The notes beneath the pieces were generated by a model. That model ran no database searches and had not been told where the DNA came from. It saw nothing but the letters and a program-made list of their open reading frames with translations. Shown here in pieces: positions 53,065-63,960 of a stretch of 64,000 nt of DNA; positions within the stretch are counted from its first letter, which is position 1, and each line of letters begins with the position of its first letter. The DNA is from Siderastrea radians (taxonomy: Eukaryota > Cnidaria > Anthozoa > Scleractinia > Rhizangiidae): positions 16,663,201-16,727,200 of the forward strand of contig OZ024890.1 of NCBI GenBank assembly GCA_964017195.1, in the 5' to 3' direction. A program made the translations under genes and the position numbers.

Positions 53065-53559
53065 GGATATCACGTTATTGGTAGGAACAAGGCACCGTGA
53101 ATAAAGAGAAATTAGTCGAATGAAAAGCGTTTGTTGATACCGTAGGGATTAAGTGTGCCGATCCGAAAAATGAATAATTGTTTTAGATTTTACGGCTTTC
53201 CATGTTACTTTTCCGTGGCTAGAATTATCTGGGAGATTGAAGTGTCGGGCGACTATTTTGGATGCGTCCTTGTCATTTCTTTCGACGTCACGTGACGTGG
53301 GTGTTTGTGGAAACGGCCCCTAAGTCTCCTCCCTGTTTCGCCAATACATATCTTTTGCATAAAGTGCATGATGCAATAGATAACATTTGTGGAGGTGAAT
53401 GTAAAGCGATCAGTGGTTTTAATCGATGGCTTGGGTCCTGCTATTTTGTTCCCATTGCGATTGAAACTCGACAATTGTCTGCCCCCGAATTTAATTATAA
53501 TCTGACGATCAACCCGGCACTTTTAAATACGCGCGCAAACGATGCAACACTTCTTCCTG
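53065..53559 (-). pseudogene. Penelope GIY-YIG remnant, duplicated copy (tandem unit 2)
   Basis: Nearly identical to 47463-47950; the only differences I noticed are isolated substitutions such as GCATAT to ACATAT at 53342. It starts right after the 3.94-kb inserted segment and is cut by the 442-bp MITE at 53560. Confidence 0.7.
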
Positions 53560-54001
53560 CACAGGCGGCCCAAACTCACGTTACGTTGGCCTGGAGCTGG
53601 AAAAATTGCAGTGGATTCCAATTTCTGCGAAATTAAACGGTTTTTGGTGTGACTCGTCCAGGATCCCTGCCAGATCGTAATGACAAGCCTTGATATCGTC
53701 TTATGAAGGGAGTTACAGTGGTTACGCAATGAAGCCTAAAATCCACTAAAACGATGAATACACAGCAAAACACAAAGGAATACATCAAAGGTAAGAATTT
53801 TTTATTCATTGTATTGAACAGAAGTTCAAATTTATCGTTACTTAGCGTTCGCAGACCTAAGTATTTTAATTCTCAGACAACGTCTCTTTTAACGGTCGCC
53901 TGTAACACAATACCGGCTCGCTCAAACGTCACGTTCCGCCTCACCGAAGGTAAGAATGTAAATTACATTACACCTCGTAACGTGAGTTTGGGCTGCCTGT
54001 G
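53560..54001. mobile_element. 442-bp MITE with 26-bp TIRs and 7-bp target duplication
   Basis: Left end CACAGGCGGCCCAAACTCAC, GTTACG; right end CGTAACGTGAGTTTGGGCTG, CCTGTG. The flanks are CTTCCTG and CTCCCTG. The empty site is present in unit 1 (CACTTCTCCCTGTGAAAA at about 47945). No transposase. Confidence 0.8.
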
Positions 54002-54131
54002 CTCCCTGTGAAAATATTGGGAAATGTTCCAGAAATTTAGACTAATAAAAGCAAACAAACAAAAAGCAAGATATCACGACTCCAGTCATCTCCCAACGCG
54101 CCAGCATAAAGCTGCTTTACACAAAACTCAC

Positions 54132-55036
54132 CCGTTTTGTAGCACTTTAATTTTCCCAGTGTGTGGTAACCTTGCTCGCTGCTACCGCCAGTATCTCCAA
54201 ACCTGAGCTGTTTCACTGGAAGATGTATTTTGTCAGTGAGGAGACCGCTGTCTTCACGCCATACATTGTCCTTTCTATCACAGTTACAACCATCATCGGG
54301 GTTTGCACATGAGTTGGTCATCCCGCATGAGCACTTTCCACTGCCAGGTGATGCTCCACCCCAGTACCTCATCTTAGCTGAATCACGTGACACCCACCAA
54401 CCGAGTGAATTTGAAAAGGTAAGCCACAAAAGCGAACTATGACACTCATACTTAATAAACTGTTCACAGTGTGAGGAGACTGTGGTGAGACCCGCCAGCT
54501 GAGATAGATTGGCTCCTGTGTAAATAATGTCACGTTTGTAACTACCTGCCCCTTCGTACCCATCCACCAATGTTCTGTTTTCACTGTCGTGACTGACAAC
54601 TGTCACGCCAACTCCATTCTTGCCATTCATGTCACAGGTGACGTTAAACGGTGGCAAGCCTCCTTCACCATCAGGATCAATGACGTAATTCCCACTTTCC
54701 GCTGTAAGGTTCTGCTTCTTTAAATCGCTGCAAGACTTCACTATGGGCCATTTTTCTGTTTCAAAGGACACGAAAACAAGACTTGACATGTTAGACTTGT
54801 CTAACTAGTAGCAGTTACACTTTGCCGTCTTTGTATACACTGCATTATATATATCTGCAGGTTGTTAAACAAAAACGAGCGGTCTCTGCCCCGAATAAAA
54901 TAATATCGTCTGTGAACCGTTTCACATCCTCACTGTTAAGCGGTGGGATGCACTCTATTCCATAGGCGACATGTGAGAAAATATTGATGAATGTTCCAGA
55001 AAGTAAGGTTAATAAAAGAAAACAAACAAAACCCAA
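54132..55036 (-). CDS. Secreted fibrinogen-like protein, copy 4 (exons 54877-55036 and 54132-54755)
   Basis: It has the same two-exon structure as copy 3, displaced by 6053 bp and almost identical. I see one amino-acid change in the domain (CDMNGKNG for CDMNDKNG) and one near WWVS (LGWW for LSWW). It arose by the tandem duplication that also carried the flanking Penelope remnant. Reading past the donor gives a different tail from copy 3 because of small changes next to it (CACAAAACTC for CTCACAACTC). Likely secreted, possibly a lectin-like recognition protein; ligand unknown. Confidence 0.7.
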
Positions 55037-55233
55037 TAAATATTGACCCTGAGAAGCCCCTCACGGGAGAGAGATCAATTAAATTATTATTATTATTATG
55101 ATGAGGTCATCATCATCATCCTCATCATCCTCATCTTCTTCTTCTTCTTCTTCTTCTTCTTCATTTTTGTTAAATATCACGACTTCAGTCAACTCGCAAC
55201 ACGCCAATGCAAAATTGTTTACTCACAACTCAC

Positions 55234-55848
55234 CCATTCCATAGCATTTCAAGTTTCCCAGTGTGTGGTAACCTTTCTCGCTGCTATGGCCAGTATCCCC
55301 AAACCTGAGCTGTTTGACTGGAAGATGTGATTTGTAAGTGAGAAGTCCGCTGTCTTCACGCCACACATGGTCATTCTTATCACAGTTACAACCCCGACTG
55401 GGGCCAGCACATGAGCTGGTCATCCCGCATGCGCACTTACCACTGCCAGGTGATGCTCCACCCCAGTACCTCATCTTAGCTGAATCACGTGACACCCACC
55501 ACGCGTCTGGTTTTGAACAGAAAAGCCGCAAAACCGAACCATGACACTCATATTTGATAAACTGCTCGCAGTGTGAGGAGACTGTGGTGAGACTCGCCAG
55601 CTGAGATAGACTCGCTCCTGCGTAGATAATGTCACGTTTGTAACTACCTGCCTCTTCGTACCCATCCACCAATGCTCTGTTTTCACTGTCGTGACTGATG
55701 ATTGTCACGCCAACTCCGTTCTTGTCATTCATGTCACAAGTGACGTTAAACGGTGGCAAGCCTTCTTCACCATCTGGATCAATGACGTAATTCCCACTCT
55801 CTGCTGCAGGGTTGAACGTCTTAAGATCACTACAGGACTTTGCGAACG
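55234..55848 (-). CDS. Fibrinogen-like (CNTNAP-type) domain exon, copy 5
   Basis: Acceptor TTCTTCACAG and donor GTGAGT. It encodes FAKSCSDLKTFNPAAESGNY, NGVGVTIISHDSEN, CEQFIKYEC, AWWVSRDSAKMRYWGGASPG, CACGMTSSC, a divergent AGPSRGCNC loop, WREDSGLLTYKSHLPVKQL and GYHTLGNLKCYG. It is the most divergent paralogue. No matching signal-peptide exon is evident upstream (55850-56350). Confidence 0.7.
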
Positions 55849-56353
55849 CTGTGAAGAAAATTTACAAAATTGCCTAATTACTTTACTTTTATTTGCATGA
55901 CACACCGGATGGAGGGGTGAAATTCCCATTGGTTGTTATTGGATTGAGCGGCGAATAGTCATAGCAAAGGTGACGTCACCAGCAGCCGAGAAAGGGAAAG
56001 TTCAATTGGATGACAAACAATGACAGTTTCTTCTTGGATCACCAGTTAAAGAATTTAAAGCAAAACAATGAAAATGCCAAAGATACCGGTAACCTATTAA
56101 GATAATAGCTGCAAATACAATATCTTTCAACAAATAAATATTTAAACGCACGAGCGAAAGACACAAAAATTTAAGATCGACAAAATGAAAACGCAATTCA
56201 ATAGGGAAAGCTTGCTCCCCTCTCATAAATTACAACTAGAGACTGCAGCAATCTGTAACATCGAAGAGGAAAGCAACATTCAAAAACGATTTAAAACTTG
56301 CCAATGGCAATTAAAAATATGTCATTTTTCCTGACTGACGGTGTGACACCCGC

Positions 56354-56620
56354 TGTTAAATTCGTCGTAAACACCCCAGGGTGGACAGTTTCGCAATCTG
56401 TGTAACGAGATACATGTACTTGTTTTGTTTGTACAGTTATAAGTATTTGACACATGAACCTTGTGATAAGTGGTATGTACAATAGACTTTGAGCAGTCCA
56501 TTTTCGAGGCGAGACGTGCGAGATCGAGATATACGAAGTTACGAGACGAAATTGTGTATATAGGGACGACTATAGGAATAAACGAATCAATTCAATTACA
56601 AAAGGTCGCAGTTAATTACA
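56354..56620 (+). repeat. 5' LTR of BEL/Pao element
   Basis: It starts TGTTAAATTCG and ends GTTAATTACA. It shares GGGTGGACAGTTTCGCAA and GAACCTTGTGATAAGTGGTA with the 3' LTR. TGTATATAGGGAC at about 56551 is a plausible TATA region, and AATAAACG at about 56577 a polyadenylation signal. Confidence 0.88.
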
Positions 56621-56690
56621 TGGCGGCCAACGTGGGGCAAGGACCAGTGGCCCCAAGGTAAAAGACGTTCGAAATAAGGCGATCAAGACT

Positions 56691-58688
56691 ATGTCAGCAA
56701 AAGAAGCGAAAGAAAAGCTCGAGCGAGTCAAGGCGATACGAGCGGCGAATCGGGGAGTTATTACGAAGAAAATAAGCGATGTGGGCGCAATTCTCAGTGG
56801 AATTACATTAAACGACGATCAAAGAAAGAGTTTGGAGGTTTTGGATCGATTGCTTACAGGCAAACTTAAAACCATCGAAGAACTGGACCAAAGCTTTTTA
56901 TCGCTGTGCAGTGTTGATGTCATTCAAGCGGAAATTGAAGACGCTGAAAAAGTGTTGGAGCGAGTTGTGGACTGCCAAAAACGAATACAAGATGCACTAC
57001 AAACGAAATCCAACGAGCATGAGGGCCATCAATTGCAGATCAATTCTACATCTGGAGCTACAAGTAATCTGGCGAAGGCTAAATTGCCAAAGTTGATTTT
57101 GCCGAAATTCCGCGGGGATATCACAAAGTAGATCAGTTTCTGGGACTGGTTTAACTCGGCCGTCCACGAAAATAAAGCATTTTCACTAGTAGATAAGTTT
57201 AATTATTTGAATTCCCTTCTCGAAGGCCCAGCATCGCGAGCAATCCAAGGATTATCATTGACCGACGCCAATTACAAGTCTGCTGTCCAAATTTTACAAG
57301 AGAGGTTCGGCAGGCGTCAACAGATTATCTCGGCTCACATGGACGAATTGCTTATGATTCCTAACTGTTCAGGAACTGAACGTTCAACATCCTTAAGGTT
57401 CGTTTACGACCAGATCAGCGTGCATGTTCGTGGATTGTCTTCCCTGGGTGTCGCTTCTGATGAGTATGGCGGTTTATTGATTCCGGTAATAATGGCTAAG
57501 CTTCCGAGCGAACTTCGCGTGCGCATCGCAAGAGAAACGAAAAGTTCCGTTTGGAAAATGGATGGAATTCTAGAGATCATTAAACAAGAAGTCGAAGCGA
57601 GAGAAATGAGCGAGGGAGTGAATGCGCAGGAAGAAAGAAAGCAAATCATGTTTCAACAATCCAGGCATCCCAAGCATCCAACCACGAGTTCATTCTTCAT
57701 TGGCAAGCGAGATCAAATGAATAACACCTTACAAACGCGTTGTGTTTACTGCGACGACCTGCATTAGTCAGCATATTGTACTAAAGTCATTGATCCAAGG
57801 GATCGAAGAAACATCCTAATCGAAGCGAAACGTTGTTTCAAGTGCCTGTATCCCGATCATCATGTGAAAGATTGCACAATTTCTAAGGCCTGTCGACATT
57901 GTGGAGGTCGGCATCATCAGTCAATTTGTTTTGGAACAATTCAGCATGTACAACCACCACGCCCACCACTGAACGAACTCGGGCAAATCAACAAAGAAGA
58001 GCGTGGCGCTTCGGGAGGCACGATTACAGCAATTTCGAGTACCAAGGCCAAGGGGAGCATTTTGCTACAAACTGCTACCGCGATTGCCACAAACAAAGAT
58101 GGTTCCCGATCATTACCAGTGAGAATTTTATTCGACAATGGCAGCCAGCGATCCTATGTAACCGACAATCTCAAGTCGAAGCTTTATTTGAAGCCAATGT
58201 CATCTGAGACTCTCCACTTAAATACATTTGGAGAAAACGTCTACCGAAAGCAGAGATGTCAAGTTGTTACCTTGCCCTTTCGCAACAAGCAGAACGAATA
58301 CCTGGAGATCACAGCACTCAATTTCCCTGTTATCTGTTTGCCACTACCGAAACGTGTGGACATTAACTACTATCCTCATTTACAAGGTTTAGAGCTAGCA
58401 GACAGCTCCGAAAGTCAATGCGGTATTGACATTCTCATTGGCTCGGATCACTATTGGGACATTGTCACCGGTGCAACAATTCGTGGGTATTCTGGGCCAA
58501 CGGCAATAAACAGCAAGTTTGGCTGGCTCCTCTCAGGTCCGACTAACGTTTCCTGTTCTCCAAAAGAGTCAAATGTCGTCTCAAATTTAATTATTTCTGA
58601 CGGTCCATGTTTTTACGAGGCTAACGACAAAGACGAAATTGTAGACATGTTGAAAACATTCTGGGAAACCGAGAGTTCTGGAATTTAG
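56691..58688 (+). pseudogene. BEL/Pao gag and protease region
   Basis: One reading frame interrupted by TAG at 57129 and TAG at 57765. It contains a coiled N-terminal part, the gag core (YLNSLLEGPASRAIQGLS; ILQERFGRRQQII), two CX2CX4HX4C zinc knuckles (CFKCLYPDHHVKDC; CRHCGGRHHQSIC) and a protease with VRILFDNGSQRSYV. The active site reads DNG where D(S/T)G is usual, another sign of decay. The frame ends at a TAG (58686) and the polymerase continues in another frame. Confidence 0.8.
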
Positions 58689-58771
58689 ACGACTCCAAGA
58701 TCGAACGACAGGTACCCGATATCGCAAAGCAAACCGATATCTCCTTCAATGGTCGCCACTACGAGACAAGA

Positions 58772-60326
58772 TTGCCCTGGAAAGAAGACAGTGCGCCGAC
58801 CTCGAACAACTATGGTATGTGTGTGTCAAGACTACGATCCCTGCATCATAAACTAAGGAACGAACCGAATTTACTGAGCGATTTCGACAAGATTATTCAA
58901 CAGCAATGCGAAGCCGGAATTGTCGAAAGGGTACGAGCGTTCATTACTCACCTCACCATGCAAGGGTCCAGCGAGATCGCGAAACAACAAAGGTACGCGT
59001 TGTTTATGATGGATCTGCTAGATCTTCGAGGGAAGAACGATCGCTTAATGACTGCCTTGAAGTTGGCGGGAATTACATTCCGCATATTTTTGATATGCTG
59101 GCCAAGTTTCGTTGGAACGCAGTCGCTCTCACCGCAGACATCAAGAAGGCATTTCTAATGGTTGGCATCAAGCAAGAAGATCGTGAGATGCTCCGTTTCC
59201 TATGGTACGATGATCCGTTCGCCAATAAACCAGAAATCGCTGCGTATCGTTTCAACCGGCTTGTTTTTGGTTTGAGACCTTCGCCTTCAATTCTGGGTGC
59301 GACAATTTCACACCACTTGAGTCTGTACAAGCAGAGCGAGCCCGAGATGGCCGAGTTACTCGATAAATCCCTGTGCGTGGACGATTTGCTCACTTAAGAC
59401 GACAACGATGACAAAGGCCTGGTCATTTACAAGAAAACCAAGCAAGTTATGGCCGAAGGCGGCTTTAATCTCCGGAAATGGAACTCTAATTCGCGTTCCC
59501 TATTTTAAAAAGAGCGATCGAGAGTTGCGAAAATCCACGCGGTGAAAGCAAATCGAACCAAGAACCGACAACAGAAGATGACGAGTCATACGCCAAATCT
59601 TCGACCACTCCTGGAAGCTCCGAAGCGAAGAACGAAACGATTGTCAAAATTCTAGGACTGAACTGGGACACTGTTTCTGACGAATTTTTCTTCGATCTCA
59701 AGGAACTGTACAAATTTGGCAGCTCACTTCCGCCGACAAAGCGTTCAATCCTTAAACTGACAGAAAAGATCTTTGACCCTATTGGATTTCTAACACCTTT
59801 CACTGTTGAAATGAAAATCTTGTTTCAAGAACCTTGCCTGGATAAAATCGACTGGGATAGCGAATTACAAGGAACCTTGCTTCTCACTTGGAACACTTTA
59901 CTTGAAGAATTGAAATGCCTCTACAATGTACGAATCCCGCGCTGTTATTTCCGGTCAAGTCCAATCGAAATCGAGCTTCATGGTTTCAGCGACGCCTCTA
60001 ATCGCGCGAACGCCGCAGTTATTTACATGCGTTCTCTCTATCAAGATGGCCGAGTTGATGTTCGTTTGGTTGCGTCGAAGTCCAGAGTCGCACCTTTAAA
60101 GAAGCAGTCAATTCCCCGCCTGGAGTTATTGGGAGCGGTTCTTCACGCACGACTGGTTCACAAATTCAATTCCTCTGGAAAACAATTGAAAACAATCAAT
60201 TGGACTGATTCGATGACTACACTGTTGGATAAAAAACGAACGAATTTGGAAACAGTACGTCCGACATCGTGTAGACGAAATTCGCAATTTGTCTTCAAAG
60301 GACGACTGGCGACATTGCCCGGGTAA
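58772..60326 (+). pseudogene. BEL/Pao reverse transcriptase and RNase H region
   Basis: The reverse transcriptase (58906-59397) shows VRVVYDGSAR, VALTADIKKAFLMVGI and RLVFGLRPSPSILGATI. The catalytic box reads CVDDLL where YVDD is usual, followed at once by a TAA. The connection reappears about 59640-59810 (KILGLNWDTVSDEFF, IFDPIGFLTPFTVE) in a different frame. RNase H continues at 59811-60326 (LHGFSDASNRANAAVIYM; PRLELLGAVLHARL). At least two frameshifts. Confidence 0.8.
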
Positions 60327-60389
60327 ACAGAACCCAGCGGATTTGCCGTCACGGGGTTTAAGCGCGAAAGAGTTGTCGACCAATGCAAT

Positions 60390-62195
60390 TTGGTGGAACG
60401 GTCCAGAATTTCTTTACAAGCGGAGTCGGAATGGCCCGTAAGTGAACCGACAAATGCTGAAGATGACGTTGCGCTATTGGAAATTGTCAAGACTCCAGTA
60501 GCTACTGTTCACTCGCTTGTGAACACATCAGCCACCATGCTAGAAAGGATCCACCAGCTAGTTGATATCAAGCGATTTCACGACGTCACGAGTCTGCTGT
60601 GTGTAACAGCCCTGGTTATCAAAGCTGCAAGGAGATTCAAGAATCGAGCTCGAAACGAGAAAGAAGAAACACGATTAAGCGCCGCAGACCTAAAGAAAGC
60701 AGAAACCCTTTGGATCAAATCGGTACAAGCAACGTCATTCTCTAAAGAGATTGAATTTCTTACGCGCAAAGATCAGAAGTCTATCCCGCCAATCTACGTG
60801 TCACAGTTTGGTTTATTCCTCCAAGATGGTGTCGTCAAATGCAAGGGAAGACTGAACAAGTCGTCGTTACCTGCTAACACTCGGAATCCAGTCTTATTAC
60901 CCGCGAAACATAGCTCTGTTCAGCTTCTGATCAAGCAGTCACACGAATCAGTTAAACACAATGGGATACGAGACACTCTGACAACACTACGAGAACGTTT
61001 CTGGGTGCTCCATGGACGTGAATCAGTGAAGAATTTCATTCGGAAATGTATCATTTGTCGGAAATTCGAAGGGACTCCTTACAGTTCTCCTCCTCAAGCC
61101 GATTTGCCAAGCGACAGAGTTTCCCAAGATCCACAGTTTACCCATGTCGGTCTCGACTTTGCAGGTCCTTTGTTCATCGAAACCAAGAATTCTGAAGGTG
61201 ATGAGAACGAGTCGAAGAAAGTCTATATTTGCCTGTTTACATGCGCGTCGACTCGAGCAATACACTTGGAACTTACGTCAGGAGTAAGTGTTGAAGCATT
61301 TCTGTTGGCTTTTCGAAGATTCACGGGGCGAAAAGGAGTGCCAGCTACGTTGCATTCAGACAACGGTAAGACCTTCAAGTCGTCATCACGAGAGGTACAA
61401 AGGATTATCCGATCAGAGGAGGTGTGGCGTTACCTGACGAATAAACAGATCCAATGGAATTTCATCATCGAAAAGGCTCCGTGGTGGGGAGGATACTGGG
61501 AGCGTCTGGTGCGAAGTATCAAGAGGCCGCTAAAGAAAGTTCTTGGACGCGCTACACTTGGATTCGACGAGTTGAACACTATTCTAGTCCAGATTGAAGC
61601 AGTGATCAATTCCAGGCCAATTACCTATGTATATGATGACGAAGAATCGATCTCTTACCCGTTAACTCCTTCAGATTTAATCTATGGGCGGCGCATAACC
61701 TGTACCCCGAACGCGTCTCATTAAGAAATCGTGTGCACAAATCAATCGCTTACTAGTAAAGCACGTCACCACAAGCATGTGCTCCGTCAGTTGACCACGC
61801 AATAGCGAAAGGAGTACCTAACAAGTTTAAAGGAGAGAACGCAAGCCGTGTCTAGGGGTAGCGACAAGAAACCGATTGAGATTGGAGTCATCGTGTTGCT
61901 CAAGAACGACTCCACAAGCAGAGTATTTTGGAAGATAGGAAACGTGGAGGAACTTATTCCAGGAAAAGACGGCGAAGTGAGAGCAGCTGTTGTAAAGTTT
62001 GGAAACAGTTCGAAACGACCTGCACTCTTGAGAAGACCCTTACAGCAGTTGATACCGATTGAAGTCAAGGTTCCAGCACTTGTACAGCCCGAAGGAACTC
62101 AGGCAGATGAAACGAGAGTAACGAATGATACTGCGAGGCCCCGACGAACCGCGGCGATTGTTGGAGAAATCAACAGACAGTTGAATAGTGCATGA
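60390..62195 (+). pseudogene. BEL/Pao integrase and C-terminal region
   Basis: 60390-61724 is a long uninterrupted piece: a zinc-binding H..H..C..C (HESVKHNGI..; CIICRKF), then the DDE core with Asp in HVGLDFAGPLF, Asp in LHSDNGKTF and Glu in WWGGYWERLVRSIKRPLK. After a stop at 61722, the C-terminal domain continues at 61848-62195 (IEIGVIVLLKNDSTSRVFWK; LLRRPLQQLIPIEV). The integrase itself keeps its catalytic triad. Confidence 0.85.
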
Positions 62196-62272
62196 ACACT
62201 TGAACATTTTTTGATTTATTTTCTTTAAGCGAAGTTTGAAAGTTTCTCATGATGTGAATAAACTTTGGGGAG

Positions 62273-62536
62273 TGTTAATTTGCGAAACTGTCCAGGGTGG
62301 ACAGTTTCGCAAACTGTGTAACGACGTACATGTACTTGTTTTGTTTGTACAGTTATAAGTGATTGACACATGAACCTTGTGATAAGTGGTATGTACAATA
62401 GACTTTGAGCAGTCCATTTTCGAAGCGAGACGTGCAAGATTGAGATATACGAGGTTACGAGACGAAATTGTGTATATAGGGACAACTATAGGAATAAACG
62501 AATCAATTCAATTACAAAAAGTCGCAGTTAATGACA
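62273..62536 (+). repeat. 3' LTR of BEL/Pao element
   Basis: It starts TGTTAATTTGCGAAACTGTC and ends GTTAATGACA, and is similar to the 5' LTR with scattered substitutions. The first about 35 bp differ most. Confidence 0.88.
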
Positions 62537-62892
62537 CCCGCTAATAGATGCCTCTCGAAAATACCCAAAGATCGAGAAAGTTTAAGCAAAATACTTTCAA
62601 GTAATTAAAAAATGTCGATTTCTGTTTTCTTAGAACGCTGGGTGCCAATTTTGTAAACTAACTCGAGTAGATCTTTTCAGATTCTTTGCCCTAAAATAGA
62701 AGTTGCGCAAAATTTTATTTTAGGGAAGAGAAGGCTTGTCGCAGATTTTCCGAGCTGCTTTTGGCTGCTGCTGTTGCTACTTGTAGCTGGCTTTTTTCAT
62801 TCTCGGCGACTCCAAATGTGTCATTCTCAAAACAAAGGAAATTAATTTTTCCATAGGTCTCACGACGGAATCGCTTTGGAGTTGTTGTTCGC

Positions 62893-62927
62893 GACGTTTC
62901 GACAACAATACTGCTAGTGTTCATCAG
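62893..62927 (-). ncRNA. Hammerhead-ribozyme-like core (candidate)
   Basis: On the minus strand CTGATGA (62921-62927) is followed after about 20 bases by CGAAACGTC (62893-62901). This is the conserved hammerhead core order CUGAUGA...GAAAC-GUC, with a weak ACA/UGU stem II between. Penelope-like elements carry hammerheads near their ends, and a Penelope fragment lies 300 bp away. The first stem II pair is an A-C mismatch and stem III was not resolved, so activity is uncertain. Confidence 0.4.
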
Positions 62928-63189
62928 GCGATGAGGTCGATTGTTTAGGTGTCGGTATTTGTACTGTTGGTTCGCTGCTGTTGGTGCATTTCGATCCTCA
63001 TTATTATTCCGACTATTAGATGTTGTTCCCTCACAGGTCCGCTTTGCACATGTGGTTTATCGGCTGTTGTGCTTTTTGATCGTAGGTATTCAAGCTTCAG
63101 GAATTTCGATTCCACTATCGCTATTGATGTTGTTAGGATGAAGTCTTATATGGATAGCCTCTTTGACCCTACGTGTGTACCAGTGAGGG

Positions 63190-63371
63190 TCACGATCAAT
63201 AAAATAAACTTCTTTTCAAATAGGAAAGACGTAGAATCGTTATTTACAAACGTGCCGATCGAAGGCGCCGTAAAGGCCACATTATGCCAACTAGAAAACG
63301 ATGCCGGTCTTGCCGACCGCACAAACCTTACACCTACACAAATTGCCTCCCTAGGATACAGCGAACAATAA
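63190..63371 (+). pseudogene. Penelope-like reverse transcriptase fragment
   Basis: NFFSNRKDVESLFTNVPIEG, AVKATLCQLENDAGL matches the DV.SLFT.IP block of Penelope reverse transcriptases, where the Asp is catalytic. The homologous piece is only about 50 residues before a stop at 63369. The rest of the open frame (from 62949) has no similarity. Confidence 0.6.
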
Positions 63372-63514
63372 TGTCTTGTATATTTGCATTCTGTTGCCGC
63401 TTGCGGAGTCAACTCTGAAGAGGACCGCAGAAGGCGGGCGAAAATTTAGTTGTTTTTTAAACTTTTAGATCTGTTTTTAACGTTTTTATAATGGCTATCT
63501 CTAAAATATGAATC

Positions 63515-63960
63515 GAGGAACGGGGAATGGGGAAAGGGGAATCTCTAAAATGGGGAATCTCTAATACGGGGAATCTCTAAAAAAGGGAATCTCTAAAGTG
63601 GGGAATCTCTAAAATAGGGAATCTCTAAAATAGGGAACCTCTAAAACGGGGAATCTCTAAAATAGGGAATCTCTAAAACGGGGAATCTCTAAAATAGGGA
63701 ATCTCTAAAACAGGGAATCTCTAAAATAGGGAATCTCTAAAACGGGGAATCTCTAAAATAGGGAATCTCTAAAACAGGGAATCTATAAAATAGGGAATCT
63801 CTAAACTATGGAATCTCTGAAATAGGGAATTTCTAAATTGGGGAATCTCTAAGATAGGGCATCTCTAAAACGGGGAATCTCTAAAATAGGGAATCTCTAA
63901 AATGGGTAATCTCTAAAATAGGGAATGTCTAAAACGGGGAATGTCTAAAATGGGGAATCA
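63515..63960. repeat. 16-bp satellite with 32-bp higher-order period
   Basis: The unit GGGAATCTCTAAAATA alternates with GGGAATCTCTAAAACG, so two 16-bp monomers form a 32-bp dimer over much of the array. About 27 monomers run to near the window end, with substitutions at both edges. Confidence 0.85.

Larger units (their letters stand above)
49083..55120. repeat. Tandem duplication unit 2, carrying two insertions
   Basis: 49083-49126 matches 47418-47460, 53063-53559 matches 47461-47957, and 54002-55110 matches 47950-49057. The gaps are the 3.94-kb tyrosine-recombinase segment and the 442-bp MITE. The remainder is nearly identical to unit 1, so the duplication is recent. Confidence 0.75.
56354..62536 (+). 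mobile_element. BEL/Pao LTR retrotransposon, full-length but broken
   Basis: 6183 bp with LTRs of 267 and 264 bp that start TG and end ACA. It has a 5-bp target duplication CCCGC (56349-56353 and 62537-62541), as expected for BEL/Pao. The primer-binding site TGGCGGCCAACG directly follows the left LTR, and a purine tract (TTTGGGGAG) precedes the right one. Coding order is gag with two zinc knuckles, aspartic protease, reverse transcriptase, RNase H, integrase and a C-terminal domain. Several stops and frameshifts make it non-autonomous. Confidence 0.9.
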
